DNA of 64,000 bases from contig CP141141.1 of NCBI GenBank assembly GCA_035235625.1, positions 25,355,968-25,419,967 on the forward strand, given 5' to 3'. This document shows, one piece after another, positions 22,278-34,775 of this stretch. The notes beneath the pieces were generated by a model. The model made no database searches and was not told where the DNA came from. It worked only from the letters and a program-made list of their open reading frames with translations. Origin of the DNA: Saururus chinensis (taxonomy: Eukaryota > Streptophyta > Magnoliopsida > Piperales > Saururaceae). Position 1 is the first letter of the stretch; each line of letters opens with the position of its first letter. Position numbers and translations under genes: made by a program.

Positions 22278-23389
22278 TGTAACGTCTAAGAATTTTCTAA
22301 ATTTCCGAAGTTGACCACGGGAAACTAGGGTATCAGACCCCTTAAAATTCTCCTGAGAATAACTTGACCATAAGTTGGGATTAGTGGCTAAAACTATGTA
22401 GTTAGAAATTTGACAAAAAGAGCTTCGAAATACCACTAAGAATGTGTAAATAGGAGTTTAGATGAGGGAGATACAACTGTTCAAAGATGAACATATCGCG
22501 TTGGGTCCATTTACCCGAGGTGGATGGAAGTCCTAAACGTACTAGGAGTTGGGAGTCCGAAACATACTAGAAGTTGGGAGTCCTAAACGTACTAAGAGTT
22601 GGGAGTCCTAAATGAACTAGGAATTAGAAGTCCTAAAAGAATTAGGAATTGAAAGAGGGAGAGAGTCCTAACGGGACAAGGACTCCAAGCAAGAAGAGGA
22701 CACAACCAGAACTTTGCTAAGACACGATAGCATGTGAGCATAGGACTTTTAGCCCAAGTAGGAGTCCAAGGAGTGCTAGGAGTGGTGGAAAAAGTTAAAG
22801 GAGGGATCAACTATACATCTTGTTGGGTTAGGACTTTTTTGAGACTGTTTTGAGCATGTATGGGGGCTGGTTTCTTAGTGGTAATGGGGCAAGGATTGTG
22901 ATTCCGGGATTGTAACTAAGGATGGGAAAGTACTAGAGGGGGAGGGCACCCAAGAGCTTTAAGAGAGGCAGCCCCTATTGATTTTGGTTTAGCCTCCATC
23001 TTCTCCATCTCTTCCCTCCTCTTCCTTCTCTTAGCAAGGACCTCCATAACCAGCAATTTTGAAGGTACAGATTAGCCACCTTTGGATTGAATTCAAGGCC
23101 TAAGCATAACAGCAAGAGCTAGGAACTTTGGGGACATGTTGGTAAAAGTAGGTGCTTCTTTTCACACCCTTAATCATGATGTCATGAATTGTCCTTTACT
23201 TGTTTTGAATGAGTGTGATTTTATCTCTTGTTTATATGGCTAAATTATGTATGCATGATCCTGATTTTTGTCAAGTAGGTTAGCCTTAATTCATGCAAAC
23301 ATATTGCTGAATTTTGTCATCTATTTTATCCCCATGTAATGCACGGATGATTCTAATTCTAGTCATGTTTATCATCCATAATTTGGGCA

Positions 23390-24110
23390 TAAACTCTGCT
23401 AAATTTTATCCCTGGTTCGTGGCCTTAGTTTAGGCCTTGCTTTTGTTTATTTTATCCCTAGTTTATGTCCTTTGTCTAGACCTTACATTAGGCTATACTT
23501 TGGCCAATTTATTTCCTGGATTGTGGCCTTACTTTAGGCCATACTTTGGCTAATTTATTCCCTAGTTTGTGGCCTTACTTTAGGTCGTACTTTGGCTAAT
23601 TTATTCCCTGATTTGTGTCCTTACTTTAGGCCATACTTTGGCTAATTTATTCTCTAGTTTGTGACCTTACATTAGGCCATACTTTGGCCAACTTAATCCC
23701 TGATTCATGACCTTACTTTAGGCCATACTTTGGCCAACTTAATCCCTGATTCGTGGCCTTACTTTAGGCCATACTTTGGCCAACTTAATCCCTGATTCGT
23801 GGCCTTCGTTTAGGACATACCTTGGCCAATTTAATCCCTTATTTGTGGCTTACTTTAGGCCATACTTTTGGTAAATTAAATCCCTAATTTGAAGCCTTGG
23901 GGCTCCACTTTGGTCAAGTAAATCCCTAATTTGAAGCCTTGGTTTAAGGCTCCACTTTGGTCATGTAAATCCTTGATTTGAAGTCTAGGTTTAGGCTCTA
24001 CTTTTGCTTATCTACATCCCTGATTTGCAGCCTAGATTTAGGTTATACTTTTGCTTATTTAAATACCTGATTTGAAGAATTGTTTTAGGCTCTACTTTGG
24101 CCAAATTAAT
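23390..24110 (+). repeat. 46-bp minisatellite inside solo LTR 1
   Basis: Around 15 imperfect copies of a 46-bp unit built on CCCTGATTCGTGGCCTTAC and TTTAGGCCATACTTTGGCC. The period is exact between 23701 and 23747. Copies decay toward both ends. Confidence 0.85.
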
Positions 24111-24663
24111 ACCAAATTCTCAGCCTTGATTTATGTTATAATCATGCTGAGAGTATACCTAAATTTCAGCCCTATTTTAGGTTGTATTGTTGCCTATCTA
24201 ATACTTGATTCTCAGCTCTGATTTAGGTTATAATCTTGCTGAATGAATCCTTAATGTTAGAGCCTTAGTTCATGATGTATTCATGCTTATTAATTCTCTG
24301 AATTTTAGCCTAAGAAACCTCTGATTTTTAGCCTATGTTGTCCCCGATTTTCAGCCTTGATTATGATATACCTTAGGTTGATTATTGATGCTTGTTTTAG
24401 CCTGAACTTGTCATGTTAGGTGGCTGACTTGAGATGTTAAACTCAGCCCCAAATCCTTTTCATTATAATGTTGAATTGGTGAGTTCATCTCAGCATGAGT
24501 CTGAGTCCTTCTCATGTTGATTAGTGCACATGCTTAAGCACTAAGTCTGTCTATTATCTTCCAAATCATGAGAGTCAATTGCATACATGATAGGGTGTGA
24601 TTAGTATTAAATCTTTGGATATATTAAGTCATACGTCCATTCAGCATTGTGTTAGTTCACAAT

Positions 24664-25073
24664 AATAGCCATGGCGGTAGTCTTTCAAACCCTTGTGGTC
24701 TCCACTTCTTTGGGACGATGGATCCCTGCAAATGCACAAACTAGGTTTTTGAGCATCATGGAAGGCTCATCTACCTCTGGCAAGTGTGTCCATGAGCACA
24801 GCTGGTACCTACATCTCTAGGCCCATGGCTGATCTAATTGGATCTCTAGAGATGCTAGGATTTCTGATAATAGCCATGGTAATAATCTTTCAGACCCTTG
24901 TAGTCTCCGCTCTTTTGGGACGATGGATCCCAGGAAATGCGTAAATCAGGTTTTTGAGCATCATGGAAGGCTCATCTACCTCCAGCCAGTGTGTCCATGA
25001 GTAAAGCTGGTACCTACATCTCTAGGCCCATGGCAGATCCAAGTGGATCTCTAGAGATGCTAGGATTTCTGTT
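24664..25073 (+). repeat. 205-bp tandem duplication inside solo LTR 1
   Basis: Two copies starting AATAGCCATGG at 24664 and 24869. Both include GGACGATGGATCCC, TTTTTGAGCATCATGG and CTCTAGAGATGCTAGG. Similarity is high by eye, so the duplication is younger than the LTR. Confidence 0.85.
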
Positions 25074-25429
25074 AGCATACAATTACTCCTTTGAGCGGGA
25101 GTCGGTATTTTTAGGTAACAATTAGTGCATTGTTTCCTGAATGGTTTCCATTGTTTTGTGCATTGTGATGGTCTTCATTGGTTAAAGATTAGCCATGTTT
25201 CTAAACTATGTTATATTCAGCGCTATGTATATTACCCTTATGTGGAGTTTGCAAGATGTTAGCATTAATTATTGAACAAGGGTTATGTGATAATTAATAA
25301 CATTATTTGATATTGCATATTAATTAAACAAGTGGAACGATTAAAGGACTTGCATAAATTGTAGGTTGCTTTAAAATACTTAAGCATTGCATGTATGATG
25401 TTATGCTTCTTAGTATAGTGTAGTTTTAG

Positions 25430-25532
25430 GCAGAACTACGTTTGGATCTGATCTTGTTGGAAACATTTGAGATATTGTCTGATGAGTACGTAGGCAACTA
25501 ACATCAAGTGATGTTGGCCCGATCCAAAAAAC
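25430..25532 (+). promoter_or_regulatory. Conserved LTR block with hairpin (solo LTR 1)
   Basis: The block runs from AGGCAGAACTACG to GGCCCGATCC. Within it CTAACATCA (about 25497-25505) can pair with TGATGTTGG (25508-25516) across a tiny loop. The equivalent place in the LTR at 54016-56229 pairs through different bases. Role unknown; possibly in LTR RNA 3'-end formation or packaging. Confidence 0.5.
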
Positions 25533-25972
25533 ATTAATAAAACCTTTTGTCCTTTTGGAAGCTCTTGTCCTGAAGGCAAAGAGGTTCCATTGTTGTTGTT
25601 GTAGTTGTTTGGTTTGGTTGGTTGCAGATTCTTCATGCGACGACAAGTGCAACAAGGATGCGAGCACAAGATGAAGTTCTTCATTTCTGCAACTCCGGTT
25701 TGTACGTGTTTCTTTGGTGTGAGAGTCAACTTAGTTATTTATTTTCAGACGGCTAACGAACTTGTACTTAGATGGATGAGCTGTTCTTATTAAATTTTGA
25801 GATGTGTAGTAATATCATATGATTTTGATATTCGTATTTATGAACCCCAGTTATCATGACCTAGATATTTAATCGAATGATTTTTTTTTGTATTTAAGAA
25901 AAAAAAGAAAATTTTCTCGTGACTACCGTTCACGCTATTTTGAAAAGGCTTTTAAAAATCCGGGTCGTGATA

Positions 25973-28900
25973 GTAAATGAGTACAATTTCTTTAAAAAAC
26001 CTAATTATACAATCGTGGCAAGCTTTGGTGCTTTATTTTTAAACTAGCTAAGCGAATAAAATTACATAAGTAAAGGAAGAACAATCAAATTGTGGCATCA
26101 ATTTTGCCATTTGGTTCATAATTACAACGTAACAAATGGTTGGTCAGCCTTTTTAAACTTTAAACGATACAACGATTTGTGTACATTTTTAATGAACTTT
26201 TGTTTTAATTAATTTAAAATAAATTACTTGACCAAAAGTGGTCCGATTAGTTCATCGTTTACTGCGTTTGACCCGTTGTTATGAACCTACTCAATAAGTA
26301 TGTATTTTTTAAAACAACTAAATATACATTCATATCGAGCTAAAGTGCTTTAATCTAAAATAAGTTAAGCGAAGAAAATCACATAAGTTAAGGAAGAACG
26401 GTCAAATTGTGGCATTGCTTTGTCCATTTGATTAGTAATTACGAACATAACAAATAAATGGGAGGCTTTTTTAACTTTAAATGATATAACGATTTGTGCA
26501 CATTTTTAACGAAGTTCGATTTTAATCGATTAAAACATTATAACTAGACCAAAAGTTATCCGATTAGTTCATTGATTAGTGTGTTTTATTCGTTTTTACA
26601 AACTTAGTAAATAAGTATGTATTTCTTTAAAACAACTAAATATACATTCATGACGAGCTTTGATGCTTTGTTTTTTAAAACAAGTTAAGCGAAAAAAATC
26701 ACATAAGTTAAGGAAGAAAGGTTAAATTGTGGCATCACTTTCTCCATTTGATTCGTAATTCTTTTAGGGGATTTATATTATTCTTATGAACTTAGTAAAT
26801 GAGTCTGTATATATTTACCATAACTAAATATACATTCATGATGACCTGTGCTTTGTTATAAAACTAGTAAAAGCGAATAAAATCACATAAGTTAAGGAAG
26901 AATGGTCAAATTGTGGCATTGCTTTTTCTATTTGATTCGGAATTACGAATGTAAGAAATGATTATGAGGACTTTTTAAAGTTTAAACGATATATCGATTT
27001 GTACACATTCTTAACGAACTTCGGTTTTAATCGATTAAAATGATATAACTAGACCAAAAGTGGTCTGATTGGTTTGTCATTTAGTGTGTTTGATTCGTTC
27101 TTTGAACTTAGTAAATGAATACGTATTTCTTTAACACAACTAAATATTCATTCGTGCCGAACTTTAGTGCTTTGTTCTAAAATTAGTTAAGCAAGTAAAA
27201 TCATATAAGTTAAGGGGGAACGGTCAAATTGTGGCATCGCTTTATCCACTTAATTCATAACTACGAACATTACATATGATTGAGAAGACTTTTTAAAGTT
27301 TAAACGATATAATGATTTGTACGCATTCTTAACAAACCAATTTGAACCAATTAAAAAGGATATAACTAGACCAAAAGTGGTCCGACTGGTTCGTCATTTA
27401 GTGCGTTTGATTCATTCTTATGAGCTTAGAAAATAAGTATGTATTTCTTTAAAACAACTATATATACATTCGTGACGTGCTTAAGTGCTTTGTTTTAAAA
27501 CTTGTTAAGTGAATTAATTCACATAATTTAAGGAAGAACGATCAAATTGTAGCATTACTTTCTTTAATTGATTCAGAATTACGAATGTAAGATATGATTA
27601 GGAGGTCTTTTAAAAGCTTAAATGATATATCAATTTTTGCAAATTTTTAACGAACATCGGTTTTAATCGATTGAAATTATATAACTGTAACAAAATTTGA
27701 CTGATTCATTCATTGTTTAGTGTACTTGATTCATTTTTACAAACTTAGTAAATAAGTATGTATTTCTTTAAAACAACCAAATATATTTATTTGTTATGAG
27801 CATGGGTGCTTTGTTCTAAAACTAGTTAAGCGAATAAAAATCACATAAGTTAAGGAAGAACGATCAAATATTGGCACCACTGTCGCCATTTGATTCGTAA
27901 TTACAAATGTAATAAATGATTAGGAGGACTATTTAAACTTTAAACAATATAATGATTTGTGCACATTCTTAACGAACTTCAATTTTAATGGATTAAAAAG
28001 ATATTACTTGTCCAAAAGTGGTACTATTAGTTCGTCCTTTAGTGTGTTTGATTCATTCTTACAAACTTAAAAAATTAGTACTTATTACTTTAAAACAACT
28101 AATATTCATTCATGACGAGCTTATGTCCTTTTTTCTAAAACTAGTTAAGCGAATAAAAACACAAAAGTTAAAGAAGAACGGTCAAATTGTAACATCGCTT
28201 TCTCTATTTAATTTGTAATTACGAACGTAGGAAATGATTAAGAGGTCTTTTTAAACTTTAAACGATATAACGATTTGTGCATAGTTTTAATGAACTTTGG
28301 TTTTAATCGATTAAAATGATATAACTAAACCAAAAGTGGTCTCATTAGTTCGTCGTTTAGTGCGTTTGATTCGTTCTTAGAAACTTAGCAAATGAGTATG
28401 TATTTCTTTAAAATACCTAAATATTCATTCGTTACGGCTTGAGTGCTTTGTTCTAAAACTAGTTAAGTTAATAAAATCACATAAGTTATGGAAGAACGGT
28501 CAAATTGTGGCATAGATTTCCCTATTTGATTTGTAATTACAAACGTAATAAATGATAAGGAAGACTATTTAAACTTTGAACAATCTAATGATTTGTGCAC
28601 ATTCTTAACAAACTTCAGTTTTAATGTATTAAAAGGATATAACTTGGCCAAAAGTGGTCCGATTGGTTCGTCGTTTAGTTCATTTGATTCTTTCTTACGA
28701 ACTTAGTAAATGAGTGCATATTTATTTAAAACAACTTAATATACATTCGTAACGAGCTTGGGTGCTTTGTTCTAAAACTAGTTAAGCGCATAAAATCACA
28801 TAAGTTGAAGAACAACTATCAAATTGTGGCATCACTTACTCCATTTGATTAGAAATCACGAACGTAATAAATAATTAGGAGGTTTTTTTAACTTTAAACG

Positions 28901-30124
28901 ATATAACGATTTGTTTACATTCTTAACGAAGTTCAGTTTTAATCGATTAAAATGATATAAGTAGTCCAAAAGTGGTCCGATTAGTTTGTCATTTAGTGCG
29001 TTTGATTCATTCTTATGAACTTCATAAATATGTACATATTTACTTAAAACAACTAAATATTCATTCATGATGAGCTTTAGGTATTTTGTTCTAAAAGTAG
29101 TTATGCGAAGAAAATCACATCAGTTAAGGAAGAACGGTCAAATTGTGGCATTGCTTTCTTAATTTGATTCGTAATTATGAACATAATAAATGATTGAGAG
29201 GACTTTTTATACTTGAAACGATATAACGATTACTTTGTCACATAGTGCGTTTGATTTATTTTTAAGAACATAGTAAATGAGTACGTATTTCTTTAAAACA
29301 ACTAAATATGGATTCGTGACGAGCTTCGGTGCTTTGATCTAAAAGTAGTTAAGCGGATAAAATCACATAAGTTAAGAAAGAACGGTAAAATTGTGGCATC
29401 ACTTTCTCCATTTTATTCGTAATTAGAACCATAACAAATGATTGGGAGGTCTTTTTAAATATTAAACGATATAAGATTTGTGTACATACTTAACGAAATT
29501 CGATTTTAATCGATTAAAATGATATAGTTGGACTAAAAGTGGTCCAATTGGTTTGTCATTTTGTGTGTTTGATTTATTTTCATAAACTTAGTAAATAAGT
29601 ATGTATTTCTTTACAATAACTAAATATACGTTTGTGATGAGCTTAGGTGCTTTGTTCTAAAACTAAGTAAGCGAATAAAATAACATAAGTTAAGGAAGAG
29701 CGGTCAACTTGTGGCATCATTTTTGCCATTTGATTCATTATTATGAATGTAACAAATGATTAGGAGGACTTTTGAAACTTTGAACGATATATTGATTTAT
29801 ACAGATTATTAACGAACTTCGGTTTTTATTAATTAGAAGTATATAAGTAGAGCAAAAGTGGTCCAATTGGTTCATCATTTAGTATATTTAATTCATTTTT
29901 ACGAACTTAGTAAATAAGTATGTATTTACTTAAATTAATTAAATATAAATTCGTGACAAGCTTAAGTGTTTTGTTCTTAAACTAGTTAAGCGAATAAAAT
30001 CACATAAGTTAAGAAAAAACGGTCAGATTGTGGCATCACTTTCTCTATTTAATTAGTAATTACAAACGTAAAAAATGATTGGGAGTACTTTTCATACTTT
30101 AAACGATATAACGATTTGTGCACA
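25973..30124. repeat. Satellite array, segment 5
   Basis: About thirteen monomers of the ~319-bp satellite, resuming in register after solo LTR 1. A few are shortened (near 26760 and 29230). It ends within GATTTGTGCACAC. No gene seen. Confidence 0.95.
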
Positions 30125-30232
30125 CTTCAAAAAAAATGGGCACAAATTTGATCTAAAAACCTGAGATTAAATTCAGCAAATCATGGCACAAATTAGATCA
30201 AAAAACCTAAGATTGAGTTTAAAGATTGGGTG
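30125..30232. repeat. Short tandem duplication at the satellite/Athila junction
   Basis: Two imperfect copies of a ~50-bp unit of the type GGCACAAATTTGATCTAAAA followed by CCTGAGATT lie where satellite ends and gag sequence begins. It may record the repair of the junction. Confidence 0.5.
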
Positions 30233-31254
30233 GCATTCAAATGGTCTTGGACAAGCTCAAGAAATTGAGAGGCAGAGGGGCACTCCATGATAGTATGGGT
30301 TGGGCTAAGGCATATTGTGTGTGCATCTTGAGTGAAGGGAGTGGGCTGATGGGTTGAAGTCATAAGGAAGTCCAGCTTCCTACTCAAAGTATCAACCTTG
30401 GAGGAGAGGTCTAATGGGTTTTTGACTTCATACAAGCTACCCCTAGAGGGGGCATTGTTTAAGGTAGATAGTCCACTCTCATTTCTATTCAACGCAACAT
30501 GTTGAAGAGAATTTTCACTCAAGTCCTCAAAAAGTTTCCATGCCTCATTTTCATTTTTTAGCAAAAAGTTACCCCCACAACTTGCATCAACATGATGACG
30601 GTTTTGTTTAGTAAAACCCTCATAAAAATGTTGCATTAATTGCCACTTAGGGGTAGCATGATGAGGACACCTCCTAAGAAGGTCCTTAAGTCTATCCCAA
30701 CTATTATGGAACTGTTCAGTGGGAAGTTGGGCAAAAGTGGTTATGGCCTTTCTCATTTAATTGGTCTTACCTATGGGGAAGTACTTTTTGAGGAATTCTT
30801 GTTGCATTTGCGCCCAAGTTGTGATGGTGTCTGGCTTTAAAGAGTGAAGCCATTCCTTAGGCTTATTTTTCAATATAAAAGAAAAAAGGCTAAGTTTAAC
30901 AACTTCATCGGTTAAATTTGAGAGCTTAAAAGTTGTGCATAGTTCCAAGAAGTCATCTAGGTGCCTATACGAGTTTTCATTATTAAGCCCATAAAAAGAT
31001 GGAAGCATTTGAATGACATTGGGCTTAATTTCATAATTTTGAGCAGCAACCACTGACAACCTAATGCATGAAGGGGAGGTGTACTCATTGGGAGTGTAAT
31101 ACTCCCTTAGAGCTTTTAGTGGTGCATCTACTAACTGATGTTCAGCCATGATGAGGGTAGAAGTAGTGTGGGTGGAGGAATTGGTAGGAGAGTTTGGGGG
31201 TGTAGGTCGAGGGCAACTCAGATCTCCTAGATGTTTTCTCAGGGTCAGGGTCAA
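30193..31254 (-). pseudogene. gag region, Athila element A (fossil)
   Basis: The minus-strand gag region contains Athila-type signatures: YEIKPNVIQMLPSFYGL near 31000, KPKEWLHSLKPDTITTW and MQQEFLKKYFP near 30800, and LPTEQFHNSWDRLKDLL with RRCPHHA near 30690. YELKPGVIQLLPKFHGL at about 46680-46730 in Athila element B is the homologous stretch. A zinc-knuckle-like CLSPTHTIMECPS lies near 30290. It is part of a broken element. Confidence 0.85.
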
Positions 31255-31582
31255 ATGGTACTAATCGGGGAGCAAGGAGTGACAGCCACACATATACCAC
31301 AAACACGCCACACAATGTTAAGTGTAAAAAAGGGAAGAATAAGGAAAAACTAAGGAAAAATAAAAAATAAAGAGAGAAAAAGATCTTGCAAACTGAAGAG
31401 AAACAATATGCTTGTCGATGTCCACTTGTGGCCACAAGTGTAGAGAGGTCGATCTTCAACTCAACCTACAAGATCAAATTAAAAGAAGGTAAGAAACTAA
31501 GAATTAACCTAAAAACTAAAGTAAACTGAAACTAAAGTAGCTAGAATTATCCTAAAGCTAATTTAATAACAAATCAACACCG

Positions 31583-31600
31583 TCCCCAGCAACGGTGCCA
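31583..31600 (-). other. Primer-binding site, Athila element A
   Basis: On the minus strand TGGCACCGTTGCTGGGGA, close to the TGGCGCCGTTGCC form used by Athila elements. It lies ten bases after the LTR end. Confidence 0.8.
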
Positions 31601-31610
31601 AAGACTTGAT

Positions 31611-32692
31611 TGTTTATAATTAAGCCCTTTGCAAGTGTACAAAGTAATTGTATTAGGATAAGTATTTAAGGGTTGTCGAACCTCAAGGACAGATGAATTA
31701 CTACTAAATTTGAAGAGGAATTTGTTGAATAAAAACTAGAAAGAACTTAAACTTAAACTAAGCAAAAGAAAGGAATCAACTAGTTTAAAAGCAAGAGATT
31801 AACATAATTGAATTTACTTAGGAAATCGAATCCACTATAGAACCATAACAATTCCTTAACTCTTAATATAAATCTAGTGTGAATATGAACAAGTATTCTC
31901 AGCTACAAGCTAGAATTACTTCAGAAAGAATCATTAATTAAATTCATCTAATTTATTAATTATCTAAACATTAAAACTATTGTATGACGATCTCATCTAA
32001 ATCACAGAAATTATAATTGATGCAAATATCAAAACCACATCAATCTATCATCTACAAGATAATAAATCAACATAGATTTGAATAAACATGAAAAACTCTT
32101 CCATTAAAAAGAAATCCTTATCATACAATTGTCATAATTCACAACTGAGATCTAAACTAAAAAGAAAAGAAACTGAAACTTATCTATAACTTCATCAACT
32201 CCTAAGTAAAAGAAAAGTCTAGCCTTTCATTGTAGAAGAAAGCACTTAAATCTCCATTGAAAGCTTTAAGTTCTCTTCCATCTTCTTCTTCCTTTTTCTC
32301 TTTAGAAAATCTACTGTAATCCTTAAATTTCGAGCCAAATATGTCTTTATATAGGCATAAGAACCATAAAAAGGAGTCCAATATGAAAAAGAATCGAAAT
32401 TGGCTTAAACAAGGAAACTGCGCGTTATCCCGTTCGAACGCCCTACATGCCCGTTCGATTGGCTATACTATATTTTTATCCGAATTTGCGTTTGCCCGAT
32501 CAAACACTAAGTGACCCCAATCGAACGCCAATGAAGAATATGCAAAATAAGCCAATTTACTTCAAAACACCATAGAAGCTTTTTCTAACCTAATTAAATT
32601 TAATTTCTAATTATTTAACTTATATTAACTCTTAAATAAGACTAGACAGTAAAATAATTAAGGGTAAAATAATGTATAAATTATACTTATCA
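31611..32692 (-). repeat. LTR of Athila element A
   Basis: About 1,080 bp. On the minus strand it begins TGATAAGTATAATTT directly after the polypurine tract GGTTTGGGGGTATT and ends ATTATAAACA before the primer site. It contains a TTCGAAC-rich block near 32420-32535 that resembles one in the unrelated LTR at 57077-60261. Confidence 0.75.
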
Positions 32693-33256
32693 AATACCCC
32701 CAAACCTATATTTTGCTAGTCCTTGAGCAAAATAAAAATAAAACAAAATAATTAATCTAGAAAAATAAATAAATGCTATTTTCGAAGGGAATCACAATTG
32801 CATTTAGCATATGCAACAAATCTTTAAACCCCTACGTGTCCCTAGTTGGACGTGTTGTGTCTCGTGAGGGTTTGCAACAATGATAGCCACAAACATTTAA
32901 ACCTAAGAAAAGAAATAAAACAAAACAAGAAAACAAAAATTCTAAAAACAATCTTATCTTAAAAAGACATAACTATTTTTAAAAAGAACTAACCACAAAT
33001 ACTAGAAACAAGTAAATAATTTCGATCTGATCACTTTCAAGTAAGGAATCATCCATTCTATAACCTCATCTTCAAACAAATTGTGCAACTACATATATTC
33101 ATTTTAAAAACATAAAGTGTAGAAACTTTGTAGTCATACAATTTCATTCTTTATTAACAAGCATATCTTATGTGACCCATTAACCAAGCTCATTAAAGTT
33201 CACTAACTCAAAAATATAACAATGACAATATTTCATCCTTAACATCTCATAATAAA
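32693..33256 (-). other. 3' internal non-coding region and polypurine tract, Athila element A
   Basis: Minus-strand sequence with GCAAACCCTCACGAGACACA, GTTGCATATGCTAAATGC and AGGACTAGCAAAATATAGG, then GTTTGGGGGTATT. The same chain of boxes occurs on the plus strand at 50455-50630 in Athila element B. Confidence 0.8.
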
Positions 33257-33721
33257 TGATGCACTAAAATAATGTTCAATTAAACATTTTCAAATTTTGA
33301 ATTGCAATCCTATTTTGTGTTAATTCATTGCTGATTTGGGCTATTTATGTTTTGAATAGGTTAGTTGGAACTTAATTGAGTTTACATGTCTAAACAGGAT
33401 CCAACTGGAAGAGGAAGTGAAGCCCAACTACCTAAAGCTATTTAAAAGTCAAGAATGGGCTCCTAATGGTCTAAACATGGATAGAATGGTTGAACACAAC
33501 CTTTTAGACTCGTTGGATTTGAGACTTGCATCAAGAGAGCTAAATTAGGAAAGAAGCTGATTCAGATAGATTGATACAGACTTAGTATTTTGATCATATC
33601 TTTTTATGTATAATTCGTATTGATACAATTATGGTGGCATTAAAAAGAAGACTTCCGTGGCTACAATTGTTATTTTAGGAAGAAATTCTAAATTCCAAAG
33701 ATTTATATGTCCAATCTGGCA
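33257..33721 (+). repeat. 5' LTR of Athila element B, left part
   Basis: Aligns with the start of the 3' LTR (50631 onward) through TGATGCACTAAAATAATG, TTCATTGCTGATTTGGGC and ACTGGAAGAGGAAGT. The match ends at the MULE boundary. Confidence 0.9.
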
Positions 33722-33916
33722 TGTAAAGGGACAGGTAGTAAACTAACCCGAGGCCAACACATAAAGAATATTTTTATAAGCGCGCGAACAATAAGGGCAA
33801 AATTAATTTCTAATAACTAATTAAGCCCGACCAAAAGTTTTTACACTAATTAATCCCGACACTAATAAAAGATAGATAATGTACAATATTACCCATGTCA
33901 TTAAATATCCGAACGG

Positions 33917-34166
33917 TCGCTCGATTCTCATTTATCACCCTTCCTAGTCGCTCGATTCTCATTTAAAACCTATCTCCGTCGCTCGATTCTCATTTAATAC
34001 CTTTCTCCGTCGATCGATTCTCATTTCACAACTTTCTCCATCGATCGATTCTCATTTCACAACTTTCTCCATCGATCGATTCTCATTTCACATCTTTCTC
34101 CGTCGATCAATTCTCATTTCACAACTTTCACCATTGATCGATTCTCATTTCAAAACTTTCTCCATT
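33917..34166 (+). repeat. 31-bp subterminal tandem repeat in the MULE
   Basis: Eight copies of a 31-bp unit, TCGMTCGATTCTCATTT followed by CACAACTTTCTCCA-like sequence, starting at 33917, 33948, 33979 and so on with constant spacing. It lies about 180 bp inside the left end. Subterminal arrays like this can be transposase-binding regions in other DNA transposons; that role here is inference. Confidence 0.85.
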
Positions 34167-34775
34167 GTGCAACCATTTCCTTTCTTCCCGGCCGAGTTAG
34201 GTTTTCATCAACAAAGAAGAAAAAGGGATTCCTAAAGAAGAAAAAGATATTTCATCAACCGATCGAGTTTCTTTAGAAAATCTTATTGACATTGCTCCTG
34301 ATGGCGGTTTTTCTTTTTAATCCTTCTTCTTTTAACTTTTTTTCTTACATTTTTGTATCATATAAAAACTTTCAAAAAATGATTTTGAAATGATTTTATA
34401 AGTATAAATTTATTATTGAATGTACATAGTATTTTATAAATGTAAAATTACAAAAGTATAATTTTATTTTGCATGTATGATCAAAATATATATCATTTTC
34501 AGAATGTCTCTATACTTTTTATTATTTTGAAGAATATAGTTTTATTTTTGTTTTAATAATAAAAAATATTTCTAAATACAAATTAATCTGTGAATAAAAA
34601 ATACAATGAAATTGAGAAAAAAATAATATATTATGTTTTTTTATTTTTTTGGCATGTACATTTATTATGTTCAGAACTAAAAAATTATTTGTGGTGTGTC
34701 ATTATATTGTATATTTTACAGTATATTATCTAATTATATAATAATATATTTACATTCTTTATAATTAAACTTCTT

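Larger units (their letters stand above)
22278..25972 (+). mobile_element. Solo-LTR-like element 1 (3.7 kb, Ty3/gypsy type)
   Basis: The insertion starts TGTAACGTCTAAG and ends CCGGGTCGTGATA, flanked by the 5-bp repeat GTAAA (22273-22277 and 25973-25977). No coding region, primer-binding site or second LTR is seen, so it reads as a solo LTR left by recombination. It shares with element 54016-56229 the block AGGCAGAACTACGTTYGGATC followed by TACGTAGGCAAC and GTTGGCCCGATCC, a pattern I associate with LTRs of plant Tekay/Del-type chromoviruses (from memory, unverified). It also holds a 46-bp minisatellite and a 205-bp tandem duplication. A fossil. Confidence 0.75.
30125..33256 (-). mobile_element. 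Athila-type Ty3/gypsy element A, internal-LTR-internal order (fossil)
   Basis: Read on the minus strand, the order is: a 3' internal region with polypurine tract (33256-32693), one LTR (32692-31611), a primer-binding site (31600-31583) and a gag region (31254-30193), stopping near 30125 at satellite. So one LTR is flanked by internal sequence on both sides. This is the arrangement left by recombination between tandem or neighbouring copies, or by insertion of a one-LTR circle. Gag and primer site identify Athila. The element is broken and not capable of transposition. Confidence 0.8.

Noticed and set aside
25410-25729. Overlapping minus-strand frames of 85 and 97 residues
   Set aside because: They cover the conserved LTR block on the wrong strand; conservation there fits a nucleic-acid structure better than a protein.
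33917-34166. Possible CRISPR-like array
   Set aside because: The 31-bp units are directly adjacent with no unique spacers, and the setting is a plant transposon.
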